Shown here piece by piece: positions 56,301 to 64,000 of a stretch of 64,000 bases of DNA (position 1 is its first letter; the number at the start of each line of letters is the position of its first letter). This stretch comes from Neospora caninum Liverpool (taxonomy: Eukaryota > Apicomplexa > Conoidasida > Eucoccidiorida > Sarcocystidae). The notes beneath the pieces were generated by a model. It was given only the letters and a program-made list of their open reading frames with translations, was not told the DNA's origin and did no database searches. The translations under genes were made by a program, and so were the position numbers. Where the stretch lies: positions 186,001 through 250,000 of the forward strand of contig NC_018393.1 of the NCBI RefSeq assembly GCF_000208865.1, written 5' to 3'.

Positions 56301-57568
56301 AGACCCTGAAGAGCTTCTCGGAGATTCCCAAGTGCGGGGAGGAGGAGGGAAAGAGAGGGATAGAGGCTGTGAACCTCCGCCACACTCTTTCTGTTGCTTG
56401 CAGGCAGTTTGCTGTCGTGGAGAAGGTTCCCGATGTTTGTCGCGGATTTTTCAATGCCCTTGATGGGAGGCAACCGCCGCTGCTGGAGGCTGAAGAACTC
56501 CGTCGGAATCAACAACGCCTCTGTGAGAAGGGCTGTGTTGCAATCTTGAAGCGTCACGAGCGCCGACAGAAGACGCGAGGCAACAAACAGACGGCCCGCC
56601 ACTTCATTGCACCCGGCGCAGAAGGCTGCGGCTTCGTCGACGGAAATCGCTGGCGGCGAAGAGGGATCGGCCTTCGCCAAGTGCTCTAACGCACCACTCA
56701 GCATATACTGAAGAGCGCTGGGATATCTGGTGAAGGAGCCTGCAACGGCACAAGCCGTGGGGAGAGGGTGGCGAGGCAGCTTGGCGAGTGGAGAAGCAGG
56801 AGTCTGGGCATCTGGAGAGACCGCCTCGTTGAGCAGAGAGCAGAGTGAGGTAAGAATCCCTGTGCGCACTCCTCCCGCATTGTTCAGCAGAGTGACTATT
56901 CGAAGGACGGCTGTGGCCCTGACCGCAGCGGAGTGGAGAGCAGGCGCGCCTTCCGGCAGCAGTGGCAGACTGAGAGACGAGAAGGCCGGACCGGTGCTGG
57001 CTCCTTGCGGAAAGCGGCGTCCGAACTCACGAGAGAGTTTCGGAACCAGAGAAGGATCAACGACGCATGCAAAGTCCCCAAAAGTGTACGCAGAGAGCTC
57101 GTCAAGAGTTAGGGGACGTGACCCCAGTGGAGGAGGCGGCAGGTTCGAAGCCATGTTTTCTGTGGAGAGGCTTCTCGCGAAAAACGTCTGACTGCGGGAA
57201 AGTGTACACGCACCGCGCACGAATCCTGGACTGAGCAGGCTCTCAGGCGTCGGGCCACAGGGGAAACAAAGGCTCACGCAAAACTCCTGCGGCCACTGTT
57301 GTGGAATCTTCCGCCTGTTGAGTGTCGTAGCCGCAACTGTCGCCTGGCGCCAGGCCTGGTTCGAGACAACAGAAAAACGAATCCAAGTGGAAGGCGACAC
57401 CAGGCCTCCGCCAAAAACCCTCGGTCTGAGAGTTTGTCCGCTGTCGCCCGAGCCAAAAACCTCTGGAACCCAGATATTGCCTTTTTGCAAAACGGGATGC
57501 GGGCAATGTGGGGAGTAAGACAGACTACGGCTCAGGCCGCAAGACGAGCGAATTTTCGACGGAAGCAT
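53319..57568 (-). CDS. Histidyl-tRNA synthetase with ammonia-lyase-like N-terminal domain
   Basis: Exon 1 is 57568-54121 and exon 2 about 53668-53319, giving about 1,265 residues. The class II core starts near residue 751 (KAPKGTQDFGPAQM) and has motif 2 (REFYQCDFDIAG), HisA (RGLDYYSGVIFE) and HisB (GGGGRYDKLVGMFSG), so it should charge tRNA-His. The anticodon-binding domain begins at FTDVLVCSVGDNML after a Lys/Glu-rich insert and continues in exon 2 with CLWRNGIAAEFFYG and IPLLVILGEEEL. Residues about 150-400 resemble histidine/phenylalanine ammonia-lyase (see findings). Residues 1-138 are basic and Ser-rich and end FFARSLSTEN before Met139 (57154), which has a better context (AAAACATGG). 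Two isoforms, organellar and cytosolic, are plausible. The exon junction is uncertain: the donor at 54121 (CTCT then GTCAGA) pairs in phase with the acceptor at 53669; a stronger acceptor at 53689 would need a different donor. Confidence 0.9.
53941..53963. repeat. (TA)n microsatellite in the HisRS intron
   Basis: A perfect TA run of about 11 units lies inside the single HisRS intron, roughly 160-180 bases downstream of the donor. Confidence 0.95.
56300..57115 (-). other. Degenerate histidine/phenylalanine ammonia-lyase-like domain of HisRS
   Basis: The order of motifs follows the HAL/PAL family: PLTLDELSAYTFGDFACVVD (start helix), LRIVTLLNNAGGVRTGILTS then LCSLLNEAVSP (the R-x-N-x-L-x-x-G-x-SG-V-R...LLN-x-GV-P segment), GCNEVAGRLFVASRLLSALV (the KEGLALxNGT helix) and QQRRLPPIKG...NIGNLL (the DPRIHxxRPHPGQ...NLRxLL segment). 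The Ala-Ser-Gly tripeptide that forms the MIO cofactor and the NGT motif are absent, so lyase activity is not expected. Its role in HisRS is unknown, perhaps structural or histidine sensing. Confidence 0.5.
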
Positions 57569-58159
57569 GCGAAATGCCGGGAAGAGGGAAATTCCACAAG
57601 CGGATTCTTAACGATTTGAAGTAGCCATGCTCGTTTGGGCGTGTGAGAAAGGAGATCCCAGCGCATACGGTCCCCGGAAAATCGTCATAGACCGTCGGCG
57701 ATAAGGTTTGCTGGCCCATTGCAGCCGAGCTGGGATGCAGAGGGGGCAGAGACACACCAGCTTCTCATGGCTGCAACGCTCGGGTGGCTGGACGGGCAAA
57801 CTGAATAACGCTTCAGACATCAAAATGCGTTTAAGACTGTCCGCAGGGATGAAAGGCAGGTAAAACAGGTCTACTGTCGAGTTTCTCGTGGTGCAAAGGA
57901 ATAGTTTCGTCAGGGATCAATGGAAGGCAACGCCTGCGGTAATCTTCAGGGCGATCAACTGTCAACTTCACGGATTCGTTACACAGTGTCCGGAGAAAAG
58001 ATGCGATTAACGGAAGGCTCGTGACTGTTGTTTCCGTTCAACGAAGCCACTGCACCAAGAGAGGCACAGCGCGTCGGAGAAAACAGAGCCTCGAAACGCG
58101 CGAGTTCGAGCGACACTCTCGATACAGAACCCGCACACTTTTTTTGAAGCGCAAGAGAT

Positions 58160-58274
58160 GCTTCCATGTCGAGTACCATGTTCCACAGTAGATTCTCATT
58201 TTTTCCTCAGAGTCGTTGCTCTGAAAACCATACCGAAAGCTGCTGCAGCAAAACGGTAGCACTGTATACGCGTC
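58160..58274. repeat. 115-bp direct repeat, copy A
   Basis: This copy matches copy B at 58807-58921 at 114 of 115 positions (ATG versus ACG in the CCATGTC/CCACGTC part). Both begin GCTTCCA and end GTATACGCGTC. Flanks are unrelated. The unit contains CAGAG-N6-CTCTG and a TACCG...CGGTA pair around TGCTGCAGCA, so hairpins are possible. On the minus strand both copies keep an open frame with SSFRYGFQSNDSEEKMRIYC. Confidence 0.95.
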
Positions 58275-58806
58275 AAGGTGAGGCGTCTGTGAACCTGAAG
58301 CATCGTTTTCCAGCGAGTGATAAGAAACGCTCTGGCCGCTCCTCTCTCGAAGGCTGGTCGGAAACCCTCAAACAGAGATCATCTCGGTCAGCAAAGCAGA
58401 TCCGCTGGATACGAACGTCTGTCGTCGGCGTGATGTGTGACAGAAAAGCAACGAAGCCACCGCAGAGAAAGCTCTGCAGATCACACACTTCCGCAGTTCA
58501 CCGGCTTCTGTCTTGAGGCTCGCAGGTGGAGTCAATGGGGAAGAGGCTTTCCCCGTTCATTCCTGAAAATCTAGTCGCCCCGCAGAAACAACCAACCTTT
58601 TAGAGATACGCGGTGGCGTTTGGAACTCTGTCTTCCCCTGCCGCGTGCCCCGCATGCCTTCTCCTGGCTTTTTGCTGAGGAAAAAACAGGGCTAGCAAGT
58701 TTCACTCTGAGCCGTCAGTGGCATCCACAGTGAAGGAAAGTCGGCCCCAACGGCCTCTCCGTCCAAACAGAAGCGACGACAGACACGGGTTCGGCAGATC
58801 CGGCGT

Positions 58807-58921
58807 GCTTCCACGTCGAGTACCATGTTCCACAGTAGATTCTCATTTTTTCCTCAGAGTCGTTGCTCTGAAAACCATACCGAAAGCTGCTGCAGCAAAA
58901 CGGTAGCACTGTATACGCGTC
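58807..58921. repeat. 115-bp direct repeat, copy B
   Basis: Second copy of the repeat at 58160-58274, 647 bp downstream and in the same orientation, with one mismatch. The high identity in non-coding DNA suggests recent duplication, gene conversion or constraint. Confidence 0.95.
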
Positions 58922-59175
58922 GGTTCCCTCGAAGCTGCGGTTGTGTCGAGAATGCTGTCTCCGTTCAGCCGGTATAACAAGAAAAACTGCTGTGTATACT
59001 ATGTAGTTTCGGGAGTGCTGTCAATCTTCCTAGTTCAAACAAATGGACGAAGAAGCCTCAGCAGGAAAGAAGAGGATGTGTGCCCTTGCCTTTTCTTGAC
59101 CCTCCTTGTTTTTTCCCAGTGGGCCTCCAAATTCTGGTGCCTCTACGGATATCAAGACAAAAGCGTGAGGTCTTC

Positions 59176-59930
59176 TTAATCCGGGTTTTCCAGTGTAACA
59201 ACCCAGGGGATGAAGGTTGTCGCAGAAGCAGTTGTCGCGTACATGGCCCCGACGTATACGTCGCTGATGTGGAGAGACAAACCAAGTCGACTGTCTGGCG
59301 CTTTGCCTTCGAATCGGCACCGCAGCAAAACAGCAAACTCTCCAGAAAAAAGTTTGTACAAACCTAGGAATCCCTTTTCATAATGTGTTACTCGGACGGA
59401 GAGTCGACTCATCGCCTCTGTGCAGTGGAAGGCTCCTGAAAAAGCCCTATCTGTCGCACCAATCGGCGTTGGCGAGGGTGAGCCTTCGTATGCTCCAGTG
59501 GATATGTCTCCTCTCTGGAAATTACCGGCAGGTAGTCGATCGGTTCCCTCGCAATCCACGATAAAAGAGTGCTAACGGTTCTGCCGTGCCGCATCTCATG
59601 GGCGTGGCGGAAGAGAACAAAAAGGGAATCGTTCTTTTTGTATCTGAACGTTGGAAGACCACAAAGCATTGCCCTGTTTGCACCCGCCTTTGAGGGGGAA
59701 ACGACTACGAGGGACAAAAGTGATTGGCCGAGGATCTTCCACTTTTTTGTAGCACCTTAAAAGAGTCGCGGATAAGCACGTCTCAGCATTCTTGGGCATC
59801 CCCAAACAAAATCCAGACGGCCGCGAGAAGGGAAATTTTGCTTGAGAGTCCTGCATATATATCCAAGCAGTGGCAGGCATCATACGCAACACCCTGGAAG
59901 CTTCAGCGGAGGTGACTCCAAGAGGCAAAA
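59176..59930 (-). CDS. Possible small unrecognised gene, minus strand
   Basis: A 128-codon minus frame (59559-59176) ends in TAA and reads like a folded protein C terminus: MSRLSVRVTHYEKGFLGLYK, GEFAVLLRCRFEGKAP and SLHISDVYVGAMYATTASAT. It is preceded by several acceptor-like sites (GCTTTTTCAG at 59448, TTTCCAG near 59521). Upstream frames on the same strand (about 59.6-59.9 kb) contain KNDSLFVLFRHAHEMRHGRT and a stretch ending TTTTAAG before GTGCTA, a possible donor. No complete phase-consistent model could be built and no family was recognised. Confidence 0.25.
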
Positions 59931-61035
59931 GTACACGGTGATCTATGACGCGCTGTTTTTCGTAGGAGCATGCACGCTATAGAGCCTCTCGCCTTTTCTA
60001 CCGCTAATCTAGCCAAGAGCACCGTGAAATGCTGAGTGCTTAATTAAAGCAAAAAGCCGAGCGAAACAAGGTAAGGTGGATTGGAATCGATGTTGCCGAC
60101 GTTATTCTTGTCCATCTGTTTGATGGTGGCTTGGGAATCCGTTGTGTCAACGCTCACCGTCTGTCTTTGTGTGCTATATCCCATCATGGAGGCTGCATGA
60201 CAGCCCCAAATAAAAAAGGCGTTTGCCATTGAAAAATCGCCTCTCTGCACTGCAACGCCATTTAGTCTTCTTGTCAAGTATCTCTCTTTCGTTTGGGTTC
60301 AATGAGACTGTGAAGTTTTACTATTTGCTCCTCTGTCATGAGCGCTTGATTACCTCTCACAACCCCCTCTCCCGAATTTCTTCGCTGCCCTCGCTCCTCG
60401 CCGTCTCTCCAAGTCTGTTTCCTCCCTCTCCTTGTTTGTTTTTCCCCCGGCGGAATTGTCTGTGGATCTTCTCGCGAATGCGCTGTGCGTTTCACGACCC
60501 CCTCTGTGACGATGTCTGTACATACACGCTTTGACGCCCGTGCCCCGAACAAGACGGGTCCACAGCATCAGAACGGCTTTTTTCTCATGTCCCGCCGCCC
60601 CTTCCGCTTCCACAGTCCACAATGAATAACTCTCCACCTGGAGCGTCTTGTCGTGCCCGCGCGTTTTCCTCTTTTGTTTCTCCCAGGACTCTCCCCAAAG
60701 TACGAGGGTAGCGCACCAGCCTTCACACTCCCTCGGCCACCAGTCACATGGACTGCCCGAGTCCGGGCGCAGCCATCAATCGCTCTCCATCCGGAAGGTT
60801 TTCGCCCCCCCCAATCTGGCGACGGATCCCCTCTGCGATGTAGCTAGCACGAACTCTGAATTTTTTCTCCCTCTGCTAATAGCTCCGGCCCCGCCGCCGT
60901 GTGCCGAACGCACACACTGCTGCGCAACCCCATCCCTTTTCGCCAGGAAGCCCAACATCCCTACACGGTCTCCAGTCCGCGCTCGGCCGTTCGCAGGCTG
61001 CGGTGCGGAAGTGGTGGGTTTCCTCCAGCGCCGCC

Positions 61036-64000
61036 ATGGAGGGTGCGGCGCCTCCAGGTTTTCGGCCAGTGGGTGGGAAAGAGGATCAGGAAGGTTCTGC
61101 GGGGCCCATCGGTTCGTCTTTTGCCCCTTTGTCTCTGCAGTTTCCGGTGTCTCCGTCCATTTGGTCTGAGACGACTTCCAGCGCCTCTCTTGGCATGCCT
61201 CCGGGAAGCCCGCCTCAGCCCGGCATGGGACAGACGACGCAGGCTGCGGCTCCAGAGGGCGGCGACGCCTTCGCTCGGAGCGGCTCTTCAGATCGTACCC
61301 CTGCGCCGAGGCCTCCTTTCGAATGCGACGGGGATCCGCCACCTAGTACTTCTCCCGGCCATCCACCGCCGGATCGCTCCGCTGGGCCGTCGCACCCCTC
61401 CCCTGTCTCTCGATTCGGGACAAGACCGGCCCCTCCGGACAGCCCGTCCGCCTCCGGCGTCTCCACTTCGCATCCACCGCCTTCTCCAGCTTCTCGTGAG
61501 ACGCTGGAGCCTCGCCGGGCGACTGCGGCGAACGTCGCCTCAGCTTCCGCGGCTCTCAACCCGAGTGGCGCAAGTCCGCCAGGCGTCTTTCCTCCAGACG
61601 GTTCGCGCGGAGGCGCAGGGGACTTGCCATCGGAGGACTCGCGAGTTGGTCAGGCTCTGCCTTCCCTGAACTCCGCTTCCTCGGGGGCCGAACCGGCCGC
61701 GGGACGGGAGGCAGGCTGTTCGCCCCGGCCTGCAGGTGGACAGGCAGATGCGTCGAACGATCGCAGTCGCCCTGGAGCGTCGGAGATCCCTCAAGGTGCT
61801 CGGCCGCCCCCCGCGCGGCAGGCGGGCCCTCACCCGGCGCCCAAGGTGGCGGCGGCTCTTCGGAAGCTCGGCGTCTCGGAGTTGCCCCAGATTTCCTCGG
61901 ACCTCGCGGATGGAGGCGGCGAGGCGGGGCGATCTGGGAGAGGGGAGAGGCGCCAGCGCCGAACACAGATGCATGCCAAAGGCTTGTTCAAACGGCTTCA
62001 GGACGGAGTCCGCGGGCGCGAGGCGGAAGCCTCGCATACGGCATCCGGAGGCGCACAAAACGAGAGAGAGCGCGGCGACGCGAAGAAGGCCAGCGGCTGT
62101 CAAGGGAGAAGCGCTCAGAAAAACGAAGCCCCTCGCAAGAGCCCCGGCGCGAGTGCCCGCACCGCCTCGGGACAGTGGATGGCGCGGCCTGGCGCCTCCC
62201 CGTGGGATAGAACTGCAGGCGCGCACTTGGCAGGCCAACAAGGCGGCGCCCCTGGCGCCGTGGCTGCGGGTCTGTCTGCTGGTCCCCTGCCTACTGCGGG
62301 GTTTCCTCTCGGTGCTCCAAACACCGCGACGTCGGTCGGGGGTTTCGCAGAACAGGCTTCCAACGTGTCTTACCCCCTGCCAGTCGGCGCGGCGTCCGCT
62401 GGGCCCCGCTACCCCTCTGAGGTGTATGGGGGCGTCGCCACGCCGTCGAGGCAGGGAGGGGACGGCCAGCGCAACCCCACAAAAGGCGCGCCTGACTCGC
62501 AAAGAAGGAAGAACGCCGGTGGCGGGCCCGAAGGCGGTGACCGCTGGGGGGACGGGAGACAGCCGCCGCTTCCTGGCCAGGGCGTCGACGCAGGATTCGC
62601 TGGCGACGGAGGCAGATCGCCTCTCGAGGCTCCTCCCACGAGCATCGTTCGAGACCTTTGGATCGAGCAGTTCGGCCCGGCCGACGGAGAGGAGAAAACC
62701 GCGGAACAGGCGATGGCGATGTCCGCCTGGCGGGTCACGTGGGTCGACGGGACGTGGAAAGTGCACACAGCCACGTTTGAGCCGAAACCGACGCGAGATC
62801 CGTATCCTTTGGCTGCCACGGAGGCGTGCACCAACTTTGCGCTGCGGCTGTACCGTGCGTTTCGGGAGACGTACACCCACACTCAGCAAGGCGCTGGAGC
62901 GCCTCCGCGTCTCCCTGCTCTGGGGCATCTTCTGGGGTGCGGCGCCGGCCGCGGAGCGTTTCCGGGAGGCCCCGCGGACGGCCTGAAAGCGAAGATGTGG
63001 AGCGTGGAGGAGCTTCAGCGGCTCCACCAGCACGTGACGACTGCGGCCTTTGCCGCACTCGGTTCGGGGGCGATGGGGGGAAGCGAAATGACGGGTCTTG
63101 GAGGACAGCAGCCGCCGAGAGATCGGCCCTTTGGGGCTTTTTTGCACCTGCCAAACGCGTCGCCTGGCGGGGGGGGGGCCGTCGACGGAGCTGTCGATCT
63201 GCGCGCCGGGCCGGTGAATCAGAGCTCGTCTTCTGTCTCGTCTGCCGCGCCGTCCAGCAAGACGGCGTTTTCACCTTCTCAACCGACTTCGCATCCCGGA
63301 GGGTTCTCCAGTGCGAATGCAAAGTTTCCACTCCCCGGCGCAGGCCAGAATTCAGGTGTCCCTGATTCGCGAGGCTTTGGCGGGCTCCATGCCTTCGCCG
63401 GAACGCCTGCAAGAGCTCCTGGACGCCAAGGGATCCAGGAACACACGGCGTATGCATGCAAGCCGCCGAGCCACGTGACGGCGCTGGCGTCTGGCCAGGC
63501 GCTCCCGGTTTCCGGAGGCGGCGTCTTCCCGGCAGTAGGTCTGCCCTCCGACGGAGGTTTTCAGTCTCATTTTTACAGCTCATTTCCCATGTCGGGCGAC
63601 GCCGGTGGCCTACAGCGATCGGCGCCTCCCTTTCTGTCTGGAGGGAGCTCGGGAGATGAGCAGGCCCAAGGTCATCAGCTTCCAGGGGAGCTCAGGTCCA
63701 TGGACTCCAACCCCTGGCTGCTTCCCGCGGGCGATACCAGCATCCCTCCTGGCTCTCGGTCGTCCGCTTCGTCAGCGGATACCTCTGCGCCTTCCCTGCC
63801 TCCGTCCCTTGTGGGCACGCTGGACGACGCGGGAGGCGCTTCCGGCCTCCACGCGTTCGATAAGGGCGGAAAAAGAGCGGAGAGTCCCTTCCCGCCTTGT
63901 CCTCGGGTCCGCAGGGGTGCCGCTGTCTCCGTTTCGGGGACTCCTCGGGGCGGGCCGCCGCCCTGGGGCGTCAACTCTCACGTGGCCGCAGCGCTGTCGG
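61036..64000 (+). CDS. Large Gly/Pro/Ser-rich protein with possible AP2-like domain, 3' end outside window
   Basis: A plus-strand frame is open from 60883 to the last base of the window with no stop. The ATG at 61036 sits in GCCGCCATGG, an excellent context, and gives at least 988 residues; an upstream spliced start is possible. Most of the protein is low-complexity Gly/Pro/Ser/Ala. One denser segment at about residues 545-625 reads SIVRDLWIEQFGP, then AWRVTWVDGTWKVHTATFEP and AATEACTNFALRLYRAFRE. This order of W-x-V-x-W...G-x-W-K...F, followed by an Ala-rich amphipathic helix ending in basic residues, resembles an ApiAP2 DNA-binding domain. Low-complexity flanks around a single small domain are usual in ApiAP2 factors. 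The assignment is tentative. The 535-codon minus-strand frame over 61540-63147 is its antisense shadow. Confidence 0.6.
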   Translation, partial: MEGAAPPGFRPVGGKEDQEGSAGPIGSSFAPLSLQFPVSPSIWSETTSSASLGMPPGSPPQPGMGQTTQAAAPEGGDAFARSGSSDRTPAPRPPFECDGDPPPSTSPGHPPPDRSAGPSHPSPVSRFGTRPAPPDSPSASGVSTSHPPPSPASRETLEPRRATAANVASASAALNPSGASPPGVFPPDGSRGGAGDLPSEDSRVGQALPSLNSASSGAEPAAGREAGCSPRPAGGQADASNDRSRPGASEIPQGARPPPARQAGPHPAPKVAAALRKLGVSELPQISSDLADGGGEAGRSGRGERRQRRTQMHAKGLFKRLQDGVRGREAEASHTASGGAQNERERGDAKKASGCQGRSAQKNEAPRKSPGASARTASGQWMARPGASPWDRTAGAHLAGQQGGAPGAVAAGLSAGPLPTAGFPLGAPNTATSVGGFAEQASNVSYPLPVGAASAGPRYPSEVYGGVATPSRQGGDGQRNPTKGAPDSQRRKNAGGGPEGGDRWGDGRQPPLPGQGVDAGFAGDGGRSPLEAPPTSIVRDLWIEQFGPADGEEKTAEQAMAMSAWRVTWVDGTWKVHTATFEPKPTRDPYPLAATEACTNFALRLYRAFRETYTHTQQGAGAPPRLPALGHLLGCGAGRGAFPGGPADGLKAKMWSVEELQRLHQHVTTAAFAALGSGAMGGSEMTGLGGQQPPRDRPFGAFLHLPNASPGGGGAVDGAVDLRAGPVNQSSSSVSSAAPSSKTAFSPSQPTSHPGGFSSANAKFPLPGAGQNSGVPDSRGFGGLHAFAGTPARAPGRQGIQEHTAYACKPPSHVTALASGQALPVSGGGVFPAVGLPSDGGFQSHFYSSFPMSGDAGGLQRSAPPFLSGGSSGDEQAQGHQLPGELRSMDSNPWLLPAGDTSIPPGSRSSASSADTSAPSLPPSLVGTLDDAGGASGLHAFDKGGKRAESPFPPCPRVRRGAAVSVSGTPRGGPPPWGVNSHVAAALS

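Larger units (their letters stand above)
57569..61035. other. Intergenic region between divergent HisRS and the AP2-like gene
   Basis: This 3.5-kb gap separates two divergent genes and should contain both promoters and leaders. It carries a 115-bp direct duplication (58160 and 58807) and a possible small minus-strand gene (59176-59930), listed separately. A minus-strand AGAGACG lies at 60402-60408, and the stretch 60360-60440 is pyrimidine-rich. Between 60687 and 61035 a spliced leader is possible: CCCAG at 60686, and TAATAG at 60882 followed by an open frame continuous with the downstream gene. Confidence 0.5.

Noticed and set aside
58160..58921. 115-bp repeats as nuclear copies of mitochondrial DNA or a transposon
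   Set aside because: No terminal repeats, transposase frame or recognisable mitochondrial gene fragment, and GC content near 48 percent is not what I expect for apicomplexan mitochondrial DNA; kept only as a direct repeat.
61540..63147. 535-codon minus-strand frame
   Set aside because: Antisense shadow of the open plus-strand frame that runs through to the window end and contains the only domain-like segment.

Overview
The window looks like nuclear DNA of a coccidian apicomplexan, most likely Toxoplasma gondii or a close relative (Hammondia, Neospora). The basis is GC-rich multi-kilobase exons coding for low-complexity Ser/Ala/Pro/Arg-rich protein, GT-AG introns of about 80-870 bases with pyrimidine-rich 3' ends, AT-dinucleotide microsatellites confined to non-coding DNA, and nuclear genes for an organellar-type ribosomal protein and a eukaryotic SRP receptor. 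Species is inferred from style and not proven.

Layout. (1) 1-31138, minus strand: the 3'-truncated part of one enormous gene. Five introns with matching phases join six exons into a frame of 28,473 nt (9,491 codons) that is still open at the window edge. The last visible exon alone is uninterrupted for 10,647 nt. I see a LamG/concanavalin-A-like module at the exon 1/2 junction, a CUB-like beta-sandwich spread over exons 2-4, and a ZZ-type zinc finger near the left edge. A giant ubiquitin-ligase-type scaffold is the best guess, but no catalytic domain lies in the window. (2) 33747-36639, minus: four-exon nuclear gene for an organellar ribosomal protein uL6, probably mitochondrial. (3) 37983-44934, plus: fifteen-exon gene for the SRP receptor alpha subunit, rebuilt exon by exon to 558 residues with all GTPase motifs. 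It is divergent from the uL6 gene across about 1.3 kb. (4) 47695-51102, plus: single-exon 1,135-residue protein of unknown function with a membrane/signal segment and a disordered body. (5) 53319-57568, minus: two-exon histidyl-tRNA synthetase with a very long N-terminal half that contains a degenerate histidine/phenylalanine ammonia-lyase-like domain. (6) From about 61036 to the right edge, plus: 5' part of a large Gly/Pro/Ser-rich protein with a possible AP2-like DNA-binding segment.

The intergenic stretches hold five AT microsatellites, a 115-bp direct duplication (58160/58807), and two places (about 52.0-53.0 kb and 59.2-59.9 kb, minus strand) where short open frames with plausible splice signals suggest unrecognised small multi-exon genes. 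No tRNA, rRNA, CRISPR array or transposon was found.

The assigned genes serve housekeeping roles: organellar translation (uL6), secretory targeting (SRP receptor alpha), tRNA charging (HisRS), probable protein turnover or scaffolding (giant ZZ protein) and possibly transcription (AP2-like). They are separate transcription units. Two gene models run off the window and are therefore partial. All exon boundaries are from reading splice signals and frame continuity, with no transcript data.
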